Counted from the first letter of the stretch, positions 20,105 through 30,951 are shown. The stretch: 64,000 nucleotides of DNA from Bacteroidales bacterium (GCA_016714605.1 JADKDL010000004.1:216178-280177); one strand, 5' to 3'. Notes: generated by a model not told the origin, from the sequence alone. Translations and numbers: made by a program.

Positions 20105-21555
20105 TCATTTTTTAAAAAATTCGGGAGAAATTATTAGAATTGCAATAAAAATTTCAACTCGACCTAAAACCATAAGTAATGAAATATACCAACGAGAAAA
20201 CGAAGAAAGTTCTATATAATCTGAACTTGTTCCAAAATTGCCAATACCTTGACCTATGTTGCTTAAACTACAAACAACAATTTCTATAGCAGAATTAAGA
20301 TCAATGGCTTGTGAACTTAATATAATAACACTTATCGTAAAGGTTAAAATGTAACAAACAATAAAAGTCAAAAATCCAGATACTATTCTATTATTAAGCT
20401 GATGATTATTATAATATATAGGCACAATTGCGTTTGAATGTATCATTTTCTTTAATTCGGCATAAGCAAATTTTGCAACAATTAATACTCTTACCGTTTT
20501 TAGTCCACCACCTGTAGTACCTGAAGAACTACCAAAAACCATAAATAATAATAGAAACGCAATAAGAATTGAAGGCCAAGCCAGATGATTGGAATTTACA
20601 AAACCGGTAGTAGATGAAAATGAAACAATACTAAACAAGCTCTCTCTAAAATAAGACTCAATAGAATGATTCGTATTATTAAAATATAAAATGATTGTAA
20701 ATAATAGAGCACAAGCCACAATTATATATGAATAAACTCGGAACTCTTCATTTCTAATTATTTTCTTAAATTGTAAATGAACTGCAAAATAGGAGAGAGT
20801 GAAATTGGCCCCCGCGAGATACATAAAAAATATGATAATGTATTGAATATATTTAGAATCGAAATGAGCAATATTTGATTGATACATTGAAAAACCACCT
20901 GTAGAAACTGTTGAAAAAGAATGATTTATAGCTTCAAATAGGTTCATGTCGCCTAAATATAAGAGCAAGGTTTCTGCCAAGGTTATAATTACATAAACTT
21001 GAAACATTTTTTTGCAGTTTCCTTAACTTTAGGATGGATTTCATAGTTTGATTTATTTACAGAGCTAATGCTATACATTTGCACACCACCAATTCCAAGG
21101 GTTGGTAATATTGCAAGTGAAAATAATAGAATAACCATACCTCCAAGCCATTGCGTCATACTCCGCCAAAGGAGCAATCCATGAGGTAAAGTTAAAGGAT
21201 CTGTTATGATAGATGCACCTGTTGTGGTTACTCCAGAGAGAACTTCGAAAAAAGCCAAATCAAATGGTAGTGTATCTGACAATAAAAATGGTAGAATTCC
21301 AAATATAGTGAGTATAATCCAAACAAATGTTATTATAATATAACCTTCACGTTTACCAATATCATTGTTTGTTTTTCTTAATAAAAAATAAATAATTCCT
21401 CCTATAATACCACTAATGAGTGTTGATTGAATAAGAGCAAGAAAATCTGAGCCTTCATAAATTAATGATGTTATAGCGAACAGAAACAACGCCATACTTT
21501 CAATAAGTAAGAGTAAACCAAAACTTTTTAAAATGACTTTAATGTTAATCATCAA
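20105..21555 (-). CDS. trkH: potassium uptake protein TrkH (one frameshift)
   Basis: TrkH is the membrane channel subunit of the Trk potassium uptake system. Repaired, it has about 483 residues. The first part contains the pore loop region SGVTTTGASI and MTQWLGGMVIL; the second contains STVSTGGFS, SFSSTTGFVN and GSSSGTTGGGLKT, the filter loops of the SKT fold. The frame breaks at 21007-21013, where a T7 run (A7 on the coding strand) needs eight bases, giving ETAKKMFQVYVI. It lies directly behind trkA (spacing 94 bases), the regulatory subunit. Confidence 0.93.
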
Positions 21556-21649
21556 ATATATTTGTTACAATTGAATATGAATATTTTGGTTGTACTTATA
21601 AAACACTTTCATTATCAATGAATTTAGGTAATAAATAGTTAATTTAAAA

Positions 21650-23002
21650 TTATTTAGAGCCTTTTTCAAATAGTTTATGTACATCTTGAATTACAGAAGG
21701 TAAAGAGATTACCAGAACCTTATCATGAGCTTTAATCTGAGTACTTCCAGTTGCTATAAAAGCTTCTTTATCTCTTACAACTCCGCCAATGAGCGCTTCT
21801 ACAGGAAAATTGATGCTTTTCAGAGGTTTTTCACAAATTTTAGCATCAGCAGGCACTATTATTTCAAAAACTTCTGCTTCTGTATTGGTTAAATATTTAA
21901 CTGAGGCAAATTCAGGTTCTAAGGTGTACTTGAAAATATGACTTGCCGAAATTATTTTTTTATTTATGATGGTATCAATGCCCATGCTTTCTGCTAAGTC
22001 AAGATAATCAATGTTTTCTACTTCGGCTATGGTTTTTCCTACACCTAGTCGCTTGGCTAAAATACAAGAAAGAATATTGGTTTCAGAATCGCCGGTTACA
22101 GCAATAAATGCATCCATATTTCTAATACCTTCTTCAACCAATAAATCAGTATTTCTTCCGTCTCCGTTTATAACCAGAGTATTATCAAGTACATTGGCCA
22201 GTTTTTGAGCGTTTCTCTTATCCATCTCAATCAATTTTACATTAAACTGATTTTGAAGTAGTTTAGCTGTTGCTCTTCCAATTCTACTTCCACCAACAAT
22301 CATTATGTTATTGATAGATAATTGTTTCTTACCGGTAAAACTAATAATTGTACCTATTCCTTTTTTATTACTTACTACATACACCACATCGTTTTGCCTT
22401 AAGACGTCGCCTCCGTTTGGAATAATAGTTTGAGAATTTCTGTTAATAGCAACAATTCTATAGTCTAAGCCGTTTTTAGTGTTTACTAATTCAGACAAGG
22501 GTTTACCAATCACACTACTGTCACTTTCAATTTTTATAACAAATAACGAAAGTTTTCCGTCGGAGAAATCAAAATATTCGCGTGTTGCAGATTTTCTTAG
22601 AAACTTAGCAATCTCGGTGGCAGCGAGTTGCTGAGGATTAATAATTGCATCTACACCTATTTCTTTAAATAAATTTAGATGCCTTTCTTTATATGTTTCC
22701 ATGCCTCTGATTCGGGCAATAGTCATCTTAGCTCCAAGTTTTTTTGCTATTACAGCTGATGCAATATTCATTTCAGGGAAATGTGTAACACCAATATAAA
22801 GATCGCATTCACTAATCTTAGCATCTTCTAATATTGACATTGATAATGCACTTCCTTCTATAGTTATCAAATCTAAGTGAAGTGTAATCTCGGTAAGGGC
22901 TTCGGGTTCAACATCAATTACGGTAATTTCATGTCCTTCATAAGCTAACATTTTAATCAAATGCGAACCAACTTCTCCGGCTCCGGCTATAATAATTTTC
23001 AT
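21650..23002 (-). CDS. trkA: Trk potassium transport regulatory subunit TrkA
   Basis: A 450-residue peripheral membrane protein that binds NAD(H)/ATP and gates TrkH. It has two RCK units, each a Rossmann fold (KIIIAGAGEVGSHLIKML at the N-terminus and NIMIVGGSRIGRATAKLL in the middle) followed by a TrkA-C domain. The length and duplication are standard. It is the first gene of a trkA-trkH operon. Confidence 0.96.
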   Translation of the reverse strand: MKIIIAGAGEVGSHLIKMLAYEGHEITVIDVEPEALTEITLHLDLITIEGSALSMSILEDAKISECDLYIGVTHFPEMNIASAVIAKKLGAKMTIARIRGMETYKERHLNLFKEIGVDAIINPQQLAATEIAKFLRKSATREYFDFSDGKLSLFVIKIESDSSVIGKPLSELVNTKNGLDYRIVAINRNSQTIIPNGGDVLRQNDVVYVVSNKKGIGTIISFTGKKQLSINNIMIVGGSRIGRATAKLLQNQFNVKLIEMDKRNAQKLANVLDNTLVINGDGRNTDLLVEEGIRNMDAFIAVTGDSETNILSCILAKRLGVGKTIAEVENIDYLDLAESMGIDTIINKKIISASHIFKYTLEPEFASVKYLTNTEAEVFEIIVPADAKICEKPLKSINFPVEALIGGVVRDKEAFIATGSTQIKAHDKVLVISLPSVIQDVHKLFEKGSK

Positions 23003-23433
23003 CTATTTATTTTAATTTTTTTGTTTTCAGATTAAATACACATTGAAAAAAGGATTTCTTTTACAATTCTACTATATCTATATTTCTAGAATATAATAGT
23101 AACTAATCATCGCACGAAAACTGATATTTGATAAACATGCTCTTTTGTTTTACACAGTTCTTTTGCAAAGTGTAAATTATTGATAAAATTATTAGAGTAA
23201 AGCTCATATTTAATAAATAAAAATGAAAATGAAAAACAGCGCAAAAGTTAAATAAATTTATGAATTTATTAATGTCAGCACACAATTATTAATTTTATTA
23301 ATGAAAAAATTAGTATTTATGTGTAATTAGTGCATTAAAAAGTGCAAATTTATTTAATTTTGGAATCGAAAATAAAAAGAGGCATAAAAAATGGGAACGT
23401 TTCTCATAAATAGAACTCTTATTTAAAGAATTT
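23003..23433. other. divergent intergenic region between trkA and the ECF sigma operon
   Basis: This very AT-rich spacer separates two divergent operons. I see no gene, hairpin or RNA. A short leftward open frame at 23103-23285 has no recognisable features and is probably noise. A good -7 box for the sigma gene lies at 23355-23362. Confidence 0.5.
23355..23362 (+). promoter_or_regulatory. Bacteroidota-type -7 box (TAATTTTG) upstream of ECF sigma gene
   Basis: The octamer matches the TAnnTTTG consensus used by the Bacteroidota primary sigma factor. It would give a leader of about 65 bases. A TTG at the -33 position is not obvious, so this is a moderate prediction. Confidence 0.45.
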
Positions 23434-24066
23434 ATGAAACAATCAAAACTCACAGAAAAGCAAATACTAGAAGGTTGTAGAAAATGTAAATTGGATGCTC
23501 AAAAGGCTCTATACAATCAATTTGCTCCTAAAATGCGTTCTGTTTGCATCAGATATAGTAACAGCAGAGTTGATGCTGAAGATATTTTACAAGAAGGTTT
23601 TTTAAAAGTCTTTCAGAATATTTCGCAATACAAGGAAATAGGCTCTTTAGAAGGGTGGATTAAAAGAATTATTATAAATACAGCTTTATATTTTTATAAA
23701 AAAAAAAAAAATACTGAGCTATATAACTTCGATTCTATTGCTGAAAATGATATAGATGAATCAATTTCAGATGAACACATTGAAGATTTTGATTTAACGA
23801 ACAAAAGTGATTTTAATTCTTTGTCTGAACAGGAAGCTATTTTACAAGCAGATTTCTCTAAAGAAGAGATTACAGAAGCTTTAAATACCTTGAAAGACGA
23901 ATTTAAAGTGGTGTTTAATCTTTATTACATAGAAGATTTTAAACATAAACAAATAGCAGAAATGCTTGGTATTGATGAAAGTACAAGCAGGACTAGACTT
24001 TTAAGAGCAAAAAAGAAAATTCAAAAAGAACTTTTTGCTCAGTGTAAGTCTAAATTTTTGATATAA
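23434..24066 (+). CDS. ECF-type RNA polymerase sigma-70 factor with an A14 tract
   Basis: A 210-residue sigma factor with region 2 (DAEDILQEGFLKVFQNI) and region 4 (HKQIAEMLGIDESTSRTRLL). The linker between them is long and acidic (about residues 95-150). Codons for the stretch YKKKKN contain an uninterrupted run of 14 A at 23698-23711; a one-base change there would truncate the protein between regions 2 and 4. The next gene encodes a single-pass membrane protein that could be its regulator. Target promoters are unknown. Confidence 0.92.
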   Translation: MKQSKLTEKQILEGCRKCKLDAQKALYNQFAPKMRSVCIRYSNSRVDAEDILQEGFLKVFQNISQYKEIGSLEGWIKRIIINTALYFYKKKKNTELYNFDSIAENDIDESISDEHIEDFDLTNKSDFNSLSEQEAILQADFSKEEITEALNTLKDEFKVVFNLYYIEDFKHKQIAEMLGIDESTSRTRLLRAKKKIQKELFAQCKSKFLI

Positions 24067-24105
24067 TTTAAGAACTAAGTGAAAAACTTTATTTAACTTT
24101 AATTA

Positions 24106-24726
24106 ATGGATAATTTCGATAATAATTTCAAAAACCTAATTGCAACTCACTTTCAAAATGAAAGGGTTGAGGTCGATAATGGTTGGTCATTCATGGAAAA
24201 CAAGCTTAAGAAGCAGAATTTCTATACATTTGGCTATTACCATTTTAACTTATATTATGTTCTATTATCAGTAGTTGCAATTTCTTCATTAGTTTTTTTA
24301 TATCAGTACAAAACCTCTTTGTCTGATGACAACACTTTTATTGAAGATAATTCTTTCAGTAAGCCCAACCAAAATGTTCAAGAATCAATTTCTTATCCCA
24401 ATAATGGTGACAATGCTGAAATGAATGCTGTGTTTTCTGATTCCATTAACAATACATCAATAACTGAGGACTCTAAAAAACAAGAAAGTGTTTCTAAAAA
24501 AACTACTTTACCTCAGAGCAATTCTAAAAAAGATGCAGTAAACGCTAAAAAAGAACCTAACACATTAAATAATAATATTTTAGAAACTTTTAATGAAAGT
24601 AATGATTTAAACAAATCAAATTCAATAGAAAGTAAAAAAACTATTGTTGTTCAAGAGTCTTTTGATACAATACACAAAGTAGATACTCAATATGTTAATA
24701 AAAAATCTTTCTTTAAAAAGAATTAA
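24106..24726 (+). CDS. single-pass membrane protein downstream of ECF sigma (possible anti-sigma)
   Basis: I do not recognise the family. The 206-residue protein has a short cytoplasmic start (about 40 residues, with WSFMENKLKKQ), one membrane helix at about 45-66, and a low-complexity Ser/Asn/Lys-rich tail of about 140 residues. The position 39 bases after an ECF sigma gene and the topology fit an anti-sigma factor that holds the sigma factor at the membrane, but there is no FecR or zinc-binding motif. The role is inferred from context. Confidence 0.55.
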   Translation: MDNFDNNFKNLIATHFQNERVEVDNGWSFMENKLKKQNFYTFGYYHFNLYYVLLSVVAISSLVFLYQYKTSLSDDNTFIEDNSFSKPNQNVQESISYPNNGDNAEMNAVFSDSINNTSITEDSKKQESVSKKTTLPQSNSKKDAVNAKKEPNTLNNNILETFNESNDLNKSNSIESKKTIVVQESFDTIHKVDTQYVNKKSFFKKN

Positions 24727-24778
24727 TTTTTATTGAAAATAAAATTATATTTCATTCCATAAAGTAATAAAAACGTAC

Positions 24779-24808
24779 TTGTCATATTACTTATATTCAC
24801 TATTTTTG
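24779..24808 (+). promoter_or_regulatory. promoter of the SNF2 helicase gene (TTG-N19-TATTTTTG)
   Basis: A TTG at 24779-24781 and the octamer TATTTTTG at 24801-24808 are separated by 19 bases, which matches the Bacteroidota -33/-7 promoter pattern (TTG, about 19 bases, TAnnTTTG). The start codon follows 22 bases after the -7 box, giving a short leader. Confidence 0.65.
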
Positions 24809-24830
24809 TTGTTTCTATGAAATTTATGAA

Positions 24831-27751
24831 ATGACAGAAGAGTTCTCAATACTTTTACAAAAACATCGAAGATTAGGATGGATTTTCATGCCTTACTATC
24901 TTTCTTTTGATGAAAAACACGAATTCAAAAGCATTTCTAATATAGCTAATCTAGATACGATTGGATTGCTGGAAAATGAAGCTGAAAAAGAATTAGTTAC
25001 CTTCATTCATGAGTATGATGAAAAGTTTTTGATAAAACTATTTTCTAAAAAGAAAAATATCACATCAAAAGACTTTTTAGACTCATTGTCTGATAGTTAT
25101 ATAGAAGAAAATATCAGACCTTTTATTGAAAAAAGAATTTCTAAATGTGTTGATATTCTTAAAAACACCAATATCCCTGTTTATCAAAGAAAAGATAGCT
25201 CGAATATTTATCCGGAAGATAGGATTCATGTGTTTAATAACCAGACTGCTACACTTTTTAATTTCGAATTAACAGAATCTGATTTACAATATTTCTTATC
25301 GGTAAAAATTGATGAGAAAGAAATTAATCTTCTCAATAAAGATTATATTTTACTTTCAAATACACCATGTAAAATAATAATAGACAATATTTTATATTCA
25401 TTTCCCGACATAAATGGTAATAAACTAATACCATTTTTCAAGCGCGCCTATATTGACGTTCCTCAAAGACTTCATAGCCAGTATTTCGCGACCTTTATAC
25501 TCAATAGCATAAAAGACTATACTGTTAATTCGAAAGGCTTTAAAATACACTGCTTTGACCAACAGCCCCAAGTATTGTTGTGCTTCTCTGAAAACTTAAG
25601 GCACGAACCTGTACTTGATTTGTGCTTTATGTATGGAAAATTAAAGGTTGGAATAAACTCTGCTAAAAACGATTTAATCTTTTTTGAAAAACAGGGGAAT
25701 TGCTATACCTATTTCAAATACATAAGAAAATTAGACTTTGAAAAAGAGCTTTTTCAACAATTGCTAAACTCTGGACTAAATTCTGATAGTGATTTTTTCT
25801 TTTCAATAGCTACAGAAATTGAAGATAATAACCATAGATTACATTTAATTGGCGATTGGATTTCTACAAATAATGATTTACTGAAAAAGTATGATATTAC
25901 TATAAAATCAATCGAAGATTTTGAATTTTCAAATGAAGTTGGTGAGTTTTCATTTGAAATACAATCAACAGAAAAAGATTGGTTTGATGTAGATGCCATA
26001 GTTCGTTTCGGAGAATTTCAGATATCATTTAAAAAAATAAGACAATACATAAAACACAAACAGAATATTATTACACTTCCTAACGGTAAACTTGCAGTTA
26101 TACCAAGTGAATGGTTTGCTAAAATTACCGATTTTATTGATTTGGCTGATAGCTCAAACCTTAATGAATCTCTAAAAATCAATAAGATGTATTTTAATCT
26201 CTTTGAAAATAGTAATTTAAATAAAACTGAAGATTCTATTAAATCTTTACTTTCATTTAATAATACAGACTATCTATTACCCAGTCATTTACAAGCAGAT
26301 TTAAGAAGTTATCAAAAACTAGGATTCAATTGGCTTTATTTTCTGCATTTAAATGGACTTGGTGGCTGCTTGGCCGATGATATGGGACTAGGTAAAACTT
26401 TGCAAACAATTGCATTACTCCAAAAATCTAAGGAGGAAAACAAGAATACTTTATCTACCGCAAGTAGTTTGCAGCTTTCATTATTTGATGATAGTCAAGA
26501 ATTTGAACAATCTGAATGCACATCTCTAATAGTTATGCCAACCTCATTAATACATAATTGGTTTAATGAATTTAGAAAGTTCACTCCAAGCATGAAAGTG
26601 TTGAAATATGCAGGAAGTGAAAGGTTCAAGGAAGCTTCAAACTTTAATAATTTTGATGTGGTTTTAACCACGTATGGAGTTTTAAGAAACGATATTGATG
26701 ATTTTGAACGTTTCAAATTTAATTATGTTATTTTAGATGAAAGTCAGCTTGTTAAAAATCCTGAATCTAAAACCTACAATGCTGCTTTAAGACTTAATTC
26801 CGAACATCGTCTGGTTCTTACCGGAACTCCAATAGAAAATTCATTGATAGACTTATGGTCACAATTGAATTTTGTAAATCCTTATTTACTAGGTAGCCTA
26901 CCCGAATTTAAAAATAAATTCGTAAAAAAAATCGATAAGAATGAAGGTGCTGTAAAGTTACGGTTACAGAAAATTATTAAACCTTTTATTCTTCGAAGAG
27001 AGAAAAAAGAGGTTGCCAAAGATTTACCCGATCTTACAGAGCAGGTAAGACTTTGCAAAATGACTGAGCAACAAGAAAAATTATATGAATCTGAAAAATC
27101 AAAAATTAGAAATCTAATTTATGATAATATAGAAAAAAAGGGGTAAAGAATTGTTCTATTTATGTTTTGCAAGGATTAATGAGATTACGCCAAATAGCGA
27201 ACCATCCAAAAATATGCAATATAGAAGACTCCCAATCTGTAAATGAATCAGGTAAATTTGATGAAGTTGTTGATATGCTTAATGCAATAATTCAAGATAA
27301 AAGCCATAAGATATTATTATTCTCATCATTTGTTAGTCAACTTGAGCTTTATGCCAACTATCTGGATGAAAATAGCATCAAATATTCGTTACTAACCGGA
27401 GAATCTACCAATCGAGAATCTTTAGTTACTGAATTTCAGGAAAATACAGAGAATCAGATATTTCTAATTTCAATAAAAGCCGGAGGAGTTGGTTTAAATT
27501 TAACTGCTGCTGATTATGTATTTTTACTTGATCCTTGGTGGAATCCGGCAGTTGAAAATCAGGCAATAAGCAGAGCTCACCGAATAGGACAAACAAACAA
27601 AGTATTTGTATATAGATTTATTACCGAAAACAGTATTGAAGAAAAAATAAGATCGCTTCAAGAAAAGAAAAAAGAACTTGCTGATACATTTATTCAAAAT
27701 GAAAATTCAATGGTTTTTTCTTTAGAATCTGTCAACTATTTATTTGATTAA
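24831..27751 (+). CDS. SNF2/SWI2-family DEAD-like ATPase (one frameshift)
   Basis: Repaired, this is a protein of about 973 residues: an N-terminal region of about 490 residues specific to bacterial SNF2 proteins, then the two RecA-like domains. Motifs are DDMGLGKTLQTIALL (Walker A), VILDESQ (II), LTGTPIENS (III), and in the second part FSSFVSQLELY, AGGVGLNLTAADYVFLLDPW and ISRAHRIGQ (V, VI). The frame breaks at 27140-27143, where GGGG needs a fifth G. These proteins remodel DNA-protein complexes; some act in RNA polymerase recycling (RapA) and others in defence. It has no neighbour suggesting a defence role. Confidence 0.9.
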
Positions 27752-27778
27752 AGCTTATTTATAAACATATTTTTATAC

Positions 27779-27786
27779 TATTTTTG
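27779..27786 (+). promoter_or_regulatory. -7 box (TATTTTTG) upstream of pabB
   Basis: The octamer fits TAnnTTTG and lies only 5 bases before the pabB ATG at 27792. A correctly spaced -33 TTG is lacking. If real, the mRNA would have essentially no leader. Confidence 0.35.
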
Positions 27787-27791
27787 CTCTT

Positions 27792-28757
27792 ATGGACAAA
27801 AATACAGCAATCTTAAGAATGAATGAATTAGGAAAGAGGAGAGTTCCATTTCTATTCATCATTGATTATACATTGCAGAATAATTTGATATTCCCCCTCG
27901 ATAAAATTCCAAGTAACATTCATTTTGAAATACATTCAAAATCAGAAATGAAAACAAATAGTTCAATAATAGAATTAATTGAACCTATACAATATCCTGA
28001 TTTTAAAGAATATAATAATTCATTTGATTATATAAAAAATCAAATAAAATTGGGGAATACCTATGTTGCAAACTTAACATTTTCAACAAAAATAAAACTG
28101 CATAAAACAATGAATGAAATTTATACTTTGTCAAATGCAAAATATAAATTAATGATTGATGATTCCATATTGGTATTTTCTCCTGAGTGTTTTGTGAAAA
28201 TTGAAAACGGAACAATTTCTACTTTTCCTATGAAAGGCACTAAATTAGTAACAAATGGTAATTCAGAGACTGAACTTATTAATAATTTTAAAGAAATAGC
28301 TGAGCATTCAACAGTTGTAGATCTTTTAAGAAATGATTTAAATAAAGTATCTAAATCTGTTGAAGTAGAAAGATTTAAGTATATAGATAAAATCAAAACT
28401 AACTCAAAAGAACTACTCCAATTGAGTTCTAAGATTACCGGTAAGCTAAATGAAAATTATGAAGATTCAATAGGCACTCTTATCTATTCTATGCTTCCGG
28501 CTGGCTCAATATGTGGAGCTCCTAAGCAAAAAACCTTGGAAATTATTGAAAAAGCTGAGACACATGAAAGAGGATTCTATACCGGAATTTTTGGTGTGTT
28601 TGATGGTGAAAACCTCGATAGTGCTGTGTTAATTAGATTTATAGAAAAAAAAGGAGAGGAGTATTTCTATAAAAGTGGAGGCGGAATAACGTGGTTTAGC
28701 GATTGTTTGACTGAATATGAAGAACTTAAGACAAAAATATATGTACCAATTGGTTGA
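27792..28757 (+). CDS. pabB: aminodeoxychorismate synthase component I (chorismate-binding)
   Basis: A 321-residue chorismate-utilising enzyme that aminates chorismate to 4-amino-4-deoxychorismate for folate synthesis. It has the conserved core motifs NLTFSTKIKL, FPMKGT, DLLRNDLNKV, PAGSICGAPKQKT and ERGFYTGIFGVFD. It is shorter than the E. coli protein because the N-terminal tryptophan-binding part is reduced, as in many Bacteroidota. It overlaps the next gene (pabC-like) by 41 bases, so the two are translated together. Confidence 0.9.
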   Translation: MDKNTAILRMNELGKRRVPFLFIIDYTLQNNLIFPLDKIPSNIHFEIHSKSEMKTNSSIIELIEPIQYPDFKEYNNSFDYIKNQIKLGNTYVANLTFSTKIKLHKTMNEIYTLSNAKYKLMIDDSILVFSPECFVKIENGTISTFPMKGTKLVTNGNSETELINNFKEIAEHSTVVDLLRNDLNKVSKSVEVERFKYIDKIKTNSKELLQLSSKITGKLNENYEDSIGTLIYSMLPAGSICGAPKQKTLEIIEKAETHERGFYTGIFGVFDGENLDSAVLIRFIEKKGEEYFYKSGGGITWFSDCLTEYEELKTKIYVPIG

Positions 28758-29364
28758 GAGTTTGAAAATTAAAAATGGAATTCCTCAAAATCTTTATTAT
28801 CATCAGTTTAGATTCAATAAAGCGAGAAAAGATTTATTTGGTTTCAGCGATATAATTGATTTAGAAAATATAATTTTTGATTTTATTGAAAAGGCTGAAA
28901 TAAAAAATATAACTGATCAATATGAAATTTGTAAATGTAGAATTCTTTATAGTAAACAAATAGATGAAATTCAGATAGATAAATATATCCGCAGACAAGT
29001 GAATTCACTCAAAATTATTCACAACAATGAAATAGAGTACAATTTTAAATTTGCCAACAGAACATTATTGACAGAACTATTTTCTCAAAAAGGAGATGCC
29101 GATGATATTTTGATAGTTAAAAATGGTTTTATAACAGACACATCATATTCAAATATAGCACTCTACGATGGAAATTCATGGTTTACACCAAATTCTTACT
29201 TATTGCCAGGAACACAAAGGCATAAGCTTTTGGAAGTGGGCATATTAAAAGAAATTGAAGTTACCGAACAAAAACTTTTTACATACAAAAAATTAAGAAT
29301 TATCAATGCGATGATAGATTTTGATGATTGCATTGATATAGAAATTTCAAATATTATAAAATGA
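28717..29364 (+). CDS. pabC: class IV aminotransferase-fold enzyme, probably 4-amino-4-deoxychorismate lyase
   Basis: A 215-residue PLP enzyme. The lysine in NFKFANR is at the place of the PLP-binding Lys, and ITDTSYSNIALYDGNSWFTP is the typical class IV cofactor-binding loop. The pabB overlap makes aminodeoxychorismate lyase (release of pyruvate to form p-aminobenzoate) the best call. The early start, inside pabB, could be replaced by a later one, but the N-terminal part (NGIPQNLYYHQFRFNKAR) fits the family. The last 4 bases overlap the methyltransferase start. Confidence 0.85.
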   Translation: MKNLRQKYMYQLVESLKIKNGIPQNLYYHQFRFNKARKDLFGFSDIIDLENIIFDFIEKAEIKNITDQYEICKCRILYSKQIDEIQIDKYIRRQVNSLKIIHNNEIEYNFKFANRTLLTELFSQKGDADDILIVKNGFITDTSYSNIALYDGNSWFTPNSYLLPGTQRHKLLEVGILKEIEVTEQKLFTYKKLRIINAMIDFDDCIDIEISNIIK

Positions 29365-30083
29365 CAATACAAGAATCATTAGACCCCTTGGGTACAGCAA
29401 TTGCTGAATATTACAATAAGAAAAAAGATGAAAAAGTGCTAATTCATTCAGAAAATTTTGATGATGATGAAGTATCGGTAAGTTATTTTTTTAGAACTGA
29501 AAAGGATTTTTCAACAATTGAAACATCGGCACTGAACCTCTGTAAGGGAAAGATACTAGATGTAGGAGCAGGGGCCGGCTGTCATTCACTTTTTCTTCAA
29601 AAAAAAGGTATGGATATTACTGCTTTAGAAATTTCAAAATTGGCTGTAAATACCATGAAAGAAATGAAAATTACTCAAATAATTGAACAAAATTTTTATG
29701 AACTGGAAAATATTAGATTTGACACACTTTTATTTCTAATGAATGGTTCTGGAATTATTGAAACTATTGATAATATTTCAAGTTTTTTCAAACATGCAAG
29801 AACTATTCTAAATGATGATGGTCAGATAATTATGGATTCTTCAGATTTAAAATATCTGTATGAAAATGAAGATGGCAGCTTCGATATAAACATAGCCGAT
29901 AAATACTATGGAGAAATAAGATTTGCAATGACTTATAAATCGGTAAAAGGCAGATGGTTCGATTGGTTATATATTGATTTTGACACATTGCAATTTTATG
30001 CTCATGAAAATAATTTCACCTGTGAACTAGCTAAAAAAGGAGATTATTATGATTATTTAGCTGTTTTAAAACCAATAAAATAG
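29361..30083 (+). CDS. class I SAM-dependent methyltransferase
   Basis: A 240-residue protein with a Rossmann SAM-binding motif ILDVGAGAGCHSLFLQKKG at about residues 69-87, followed by the acidic loop ITALEIS. No substrate signature is visible. It overlaps the pabC-like gene by 4 bases (ATGA), so it belongs to the same operon, but no known step of the p-aminobenzoate pathway requires a methyltransferase. It may be a passenger or modify a related metabolite. Confidence 0.8.
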   Translation: MTIQESLDPLGTAIAEYYNKKKDEKVLIHSENFDDDEVSVSYFFRTEKDFSTIETSALNLCKGKILDVGAGAGCHSLFLQKKGMDITALEISKLAVNTMKEMKITQIIEQNFYELENIRFDTLLFLMNGSGIIETIDNISSFFKHARTILNDDGQIIMDSSDLKYLYENEDGSFDINIADKYYGEIRFAMTYKSVKGRWFDWLYIDFDTLQFYAHENNFTCELAKKGDYYDYLAVLKPIK

Positions 30084-30210
30084 CTTTTAATAAACTTTTG
30101 AAAATAAGTTATTCTAATATTTAAAATTAAATGAAATTTAACTTTATTTTTTTCGACTATATTTTGGTTTATTTGAAAAATTAGTAACTTCACACAAAAT
30201 CGTAATTATA

Positions 30211-30951
30211 ATGGGACATTTAAAAAGTACATTCATCAAAAAAATAGCTATAATTTTAGCCATGTTTTTACCATTATTTTCATTTTCACAGGTTTACCAA
30301 ACAAAAAATATCGGTGCACAAGAGTTTTTTGATTCAATTCAAAACAAAGATGTTTCAATATTGGATGTTCGAACTCTCAATGAATTTAACGGAGCACATA
30401 TTGCAAAAGCAATTAATATAAATATTTACGACCCAAATTTCCAAAATTCTGTTTTAACTCTACCTAAAGATAAACCTGTATATGTTTATTGTTTATCGGG
30501 CAATAGGAGCTTACATGCAGCAAATTTTTTGATTCAAAGTGGATACACCAAAGTGTATAATTTAACGAGAGGAATTATTAGTTGGAATGCACTAAGTTTG
30601 CCGGTTGAAAAAAACATTACAGCTCAAGCAACTCCTCAAGTAAACAATTACTCAATAAGTCAATTTGAATCAATAATAAATAGTGAGAAAATTATTTTTG
30701 TAGATTTTTATGCTCCTTGGTGCGCACCTTGCAAAGAAATGATGCCGATGATGGAAGAGTTAGAAAAGGAATATGCCGGAAAAATAAAGATAATTAAAGT
30801 AAATACAGATGCAAGTAAAGAATTAACTTCTCATTTAAAAATTGCATCTATTCCATATCTGGTTTTATACAAAGAGGGAAAACCATTATTTAAATATGAA
30901 GGTAAATTAACTAAACAAGAACTAATTACACAATTCAATCAGAATTTATAA
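30211..30951 (+). CDS. exported rhodanese-thioredoxin fusion protein
   Basis: A 246-residue protein with a signal peptide (cleavage after FSFSQ, residue 27). Residues 35-130 form a rhodanese domain with active-site Cys94 in YCLSGNRS. Residues 145-246 form a thioredoxin domain with WCAPC at 170-174 and the cis-proline SIPYL. It should act in the periplasm, where it could pass sulfane sulfur or electrons between the two sites; the partner is unknown. It is followed 17 bases later by a secreted cyclophilin, so both may help the folding of exported proteins. Confidence 0.9.
   Translation: MGHLKSTFIKKIAIILAMFLPLFSFSQVYQTKNIGAQEFFDSIQNKDVSILDVRTLNEFNGAHIAKAININIYDPNFQNSVLTLPKDKPVYVYCLSGNRSLHAANFLIQSGYTKVYNLTRGIISWNALSLPVEKNITAQATPQVNNYSISQFESIINSEKIIFVDFYAPWCAPCKEMMPMMEELEKEYAGKIKIIKVNTDASKELTSHLKIASIPYLVLYKEGKPLFKYEGKLTKQELITQFNQNL

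Noticed and set aside
23103..23285. Small leftward open frame between trkA and the sigma gene
   Set aside because: It is very AT-rich, has no motif and no promoter or ribosome-site support; treated as noise.
24831..27751. Possible defence (BREX/DISARM/RADAR-like) SNF2 gene
   Set aside because: There are no nucleases, methylases or PLD proteins next to it; the neighbours are a sigma operon and folate genes. It looks like a housekeeping SNF2 protein.
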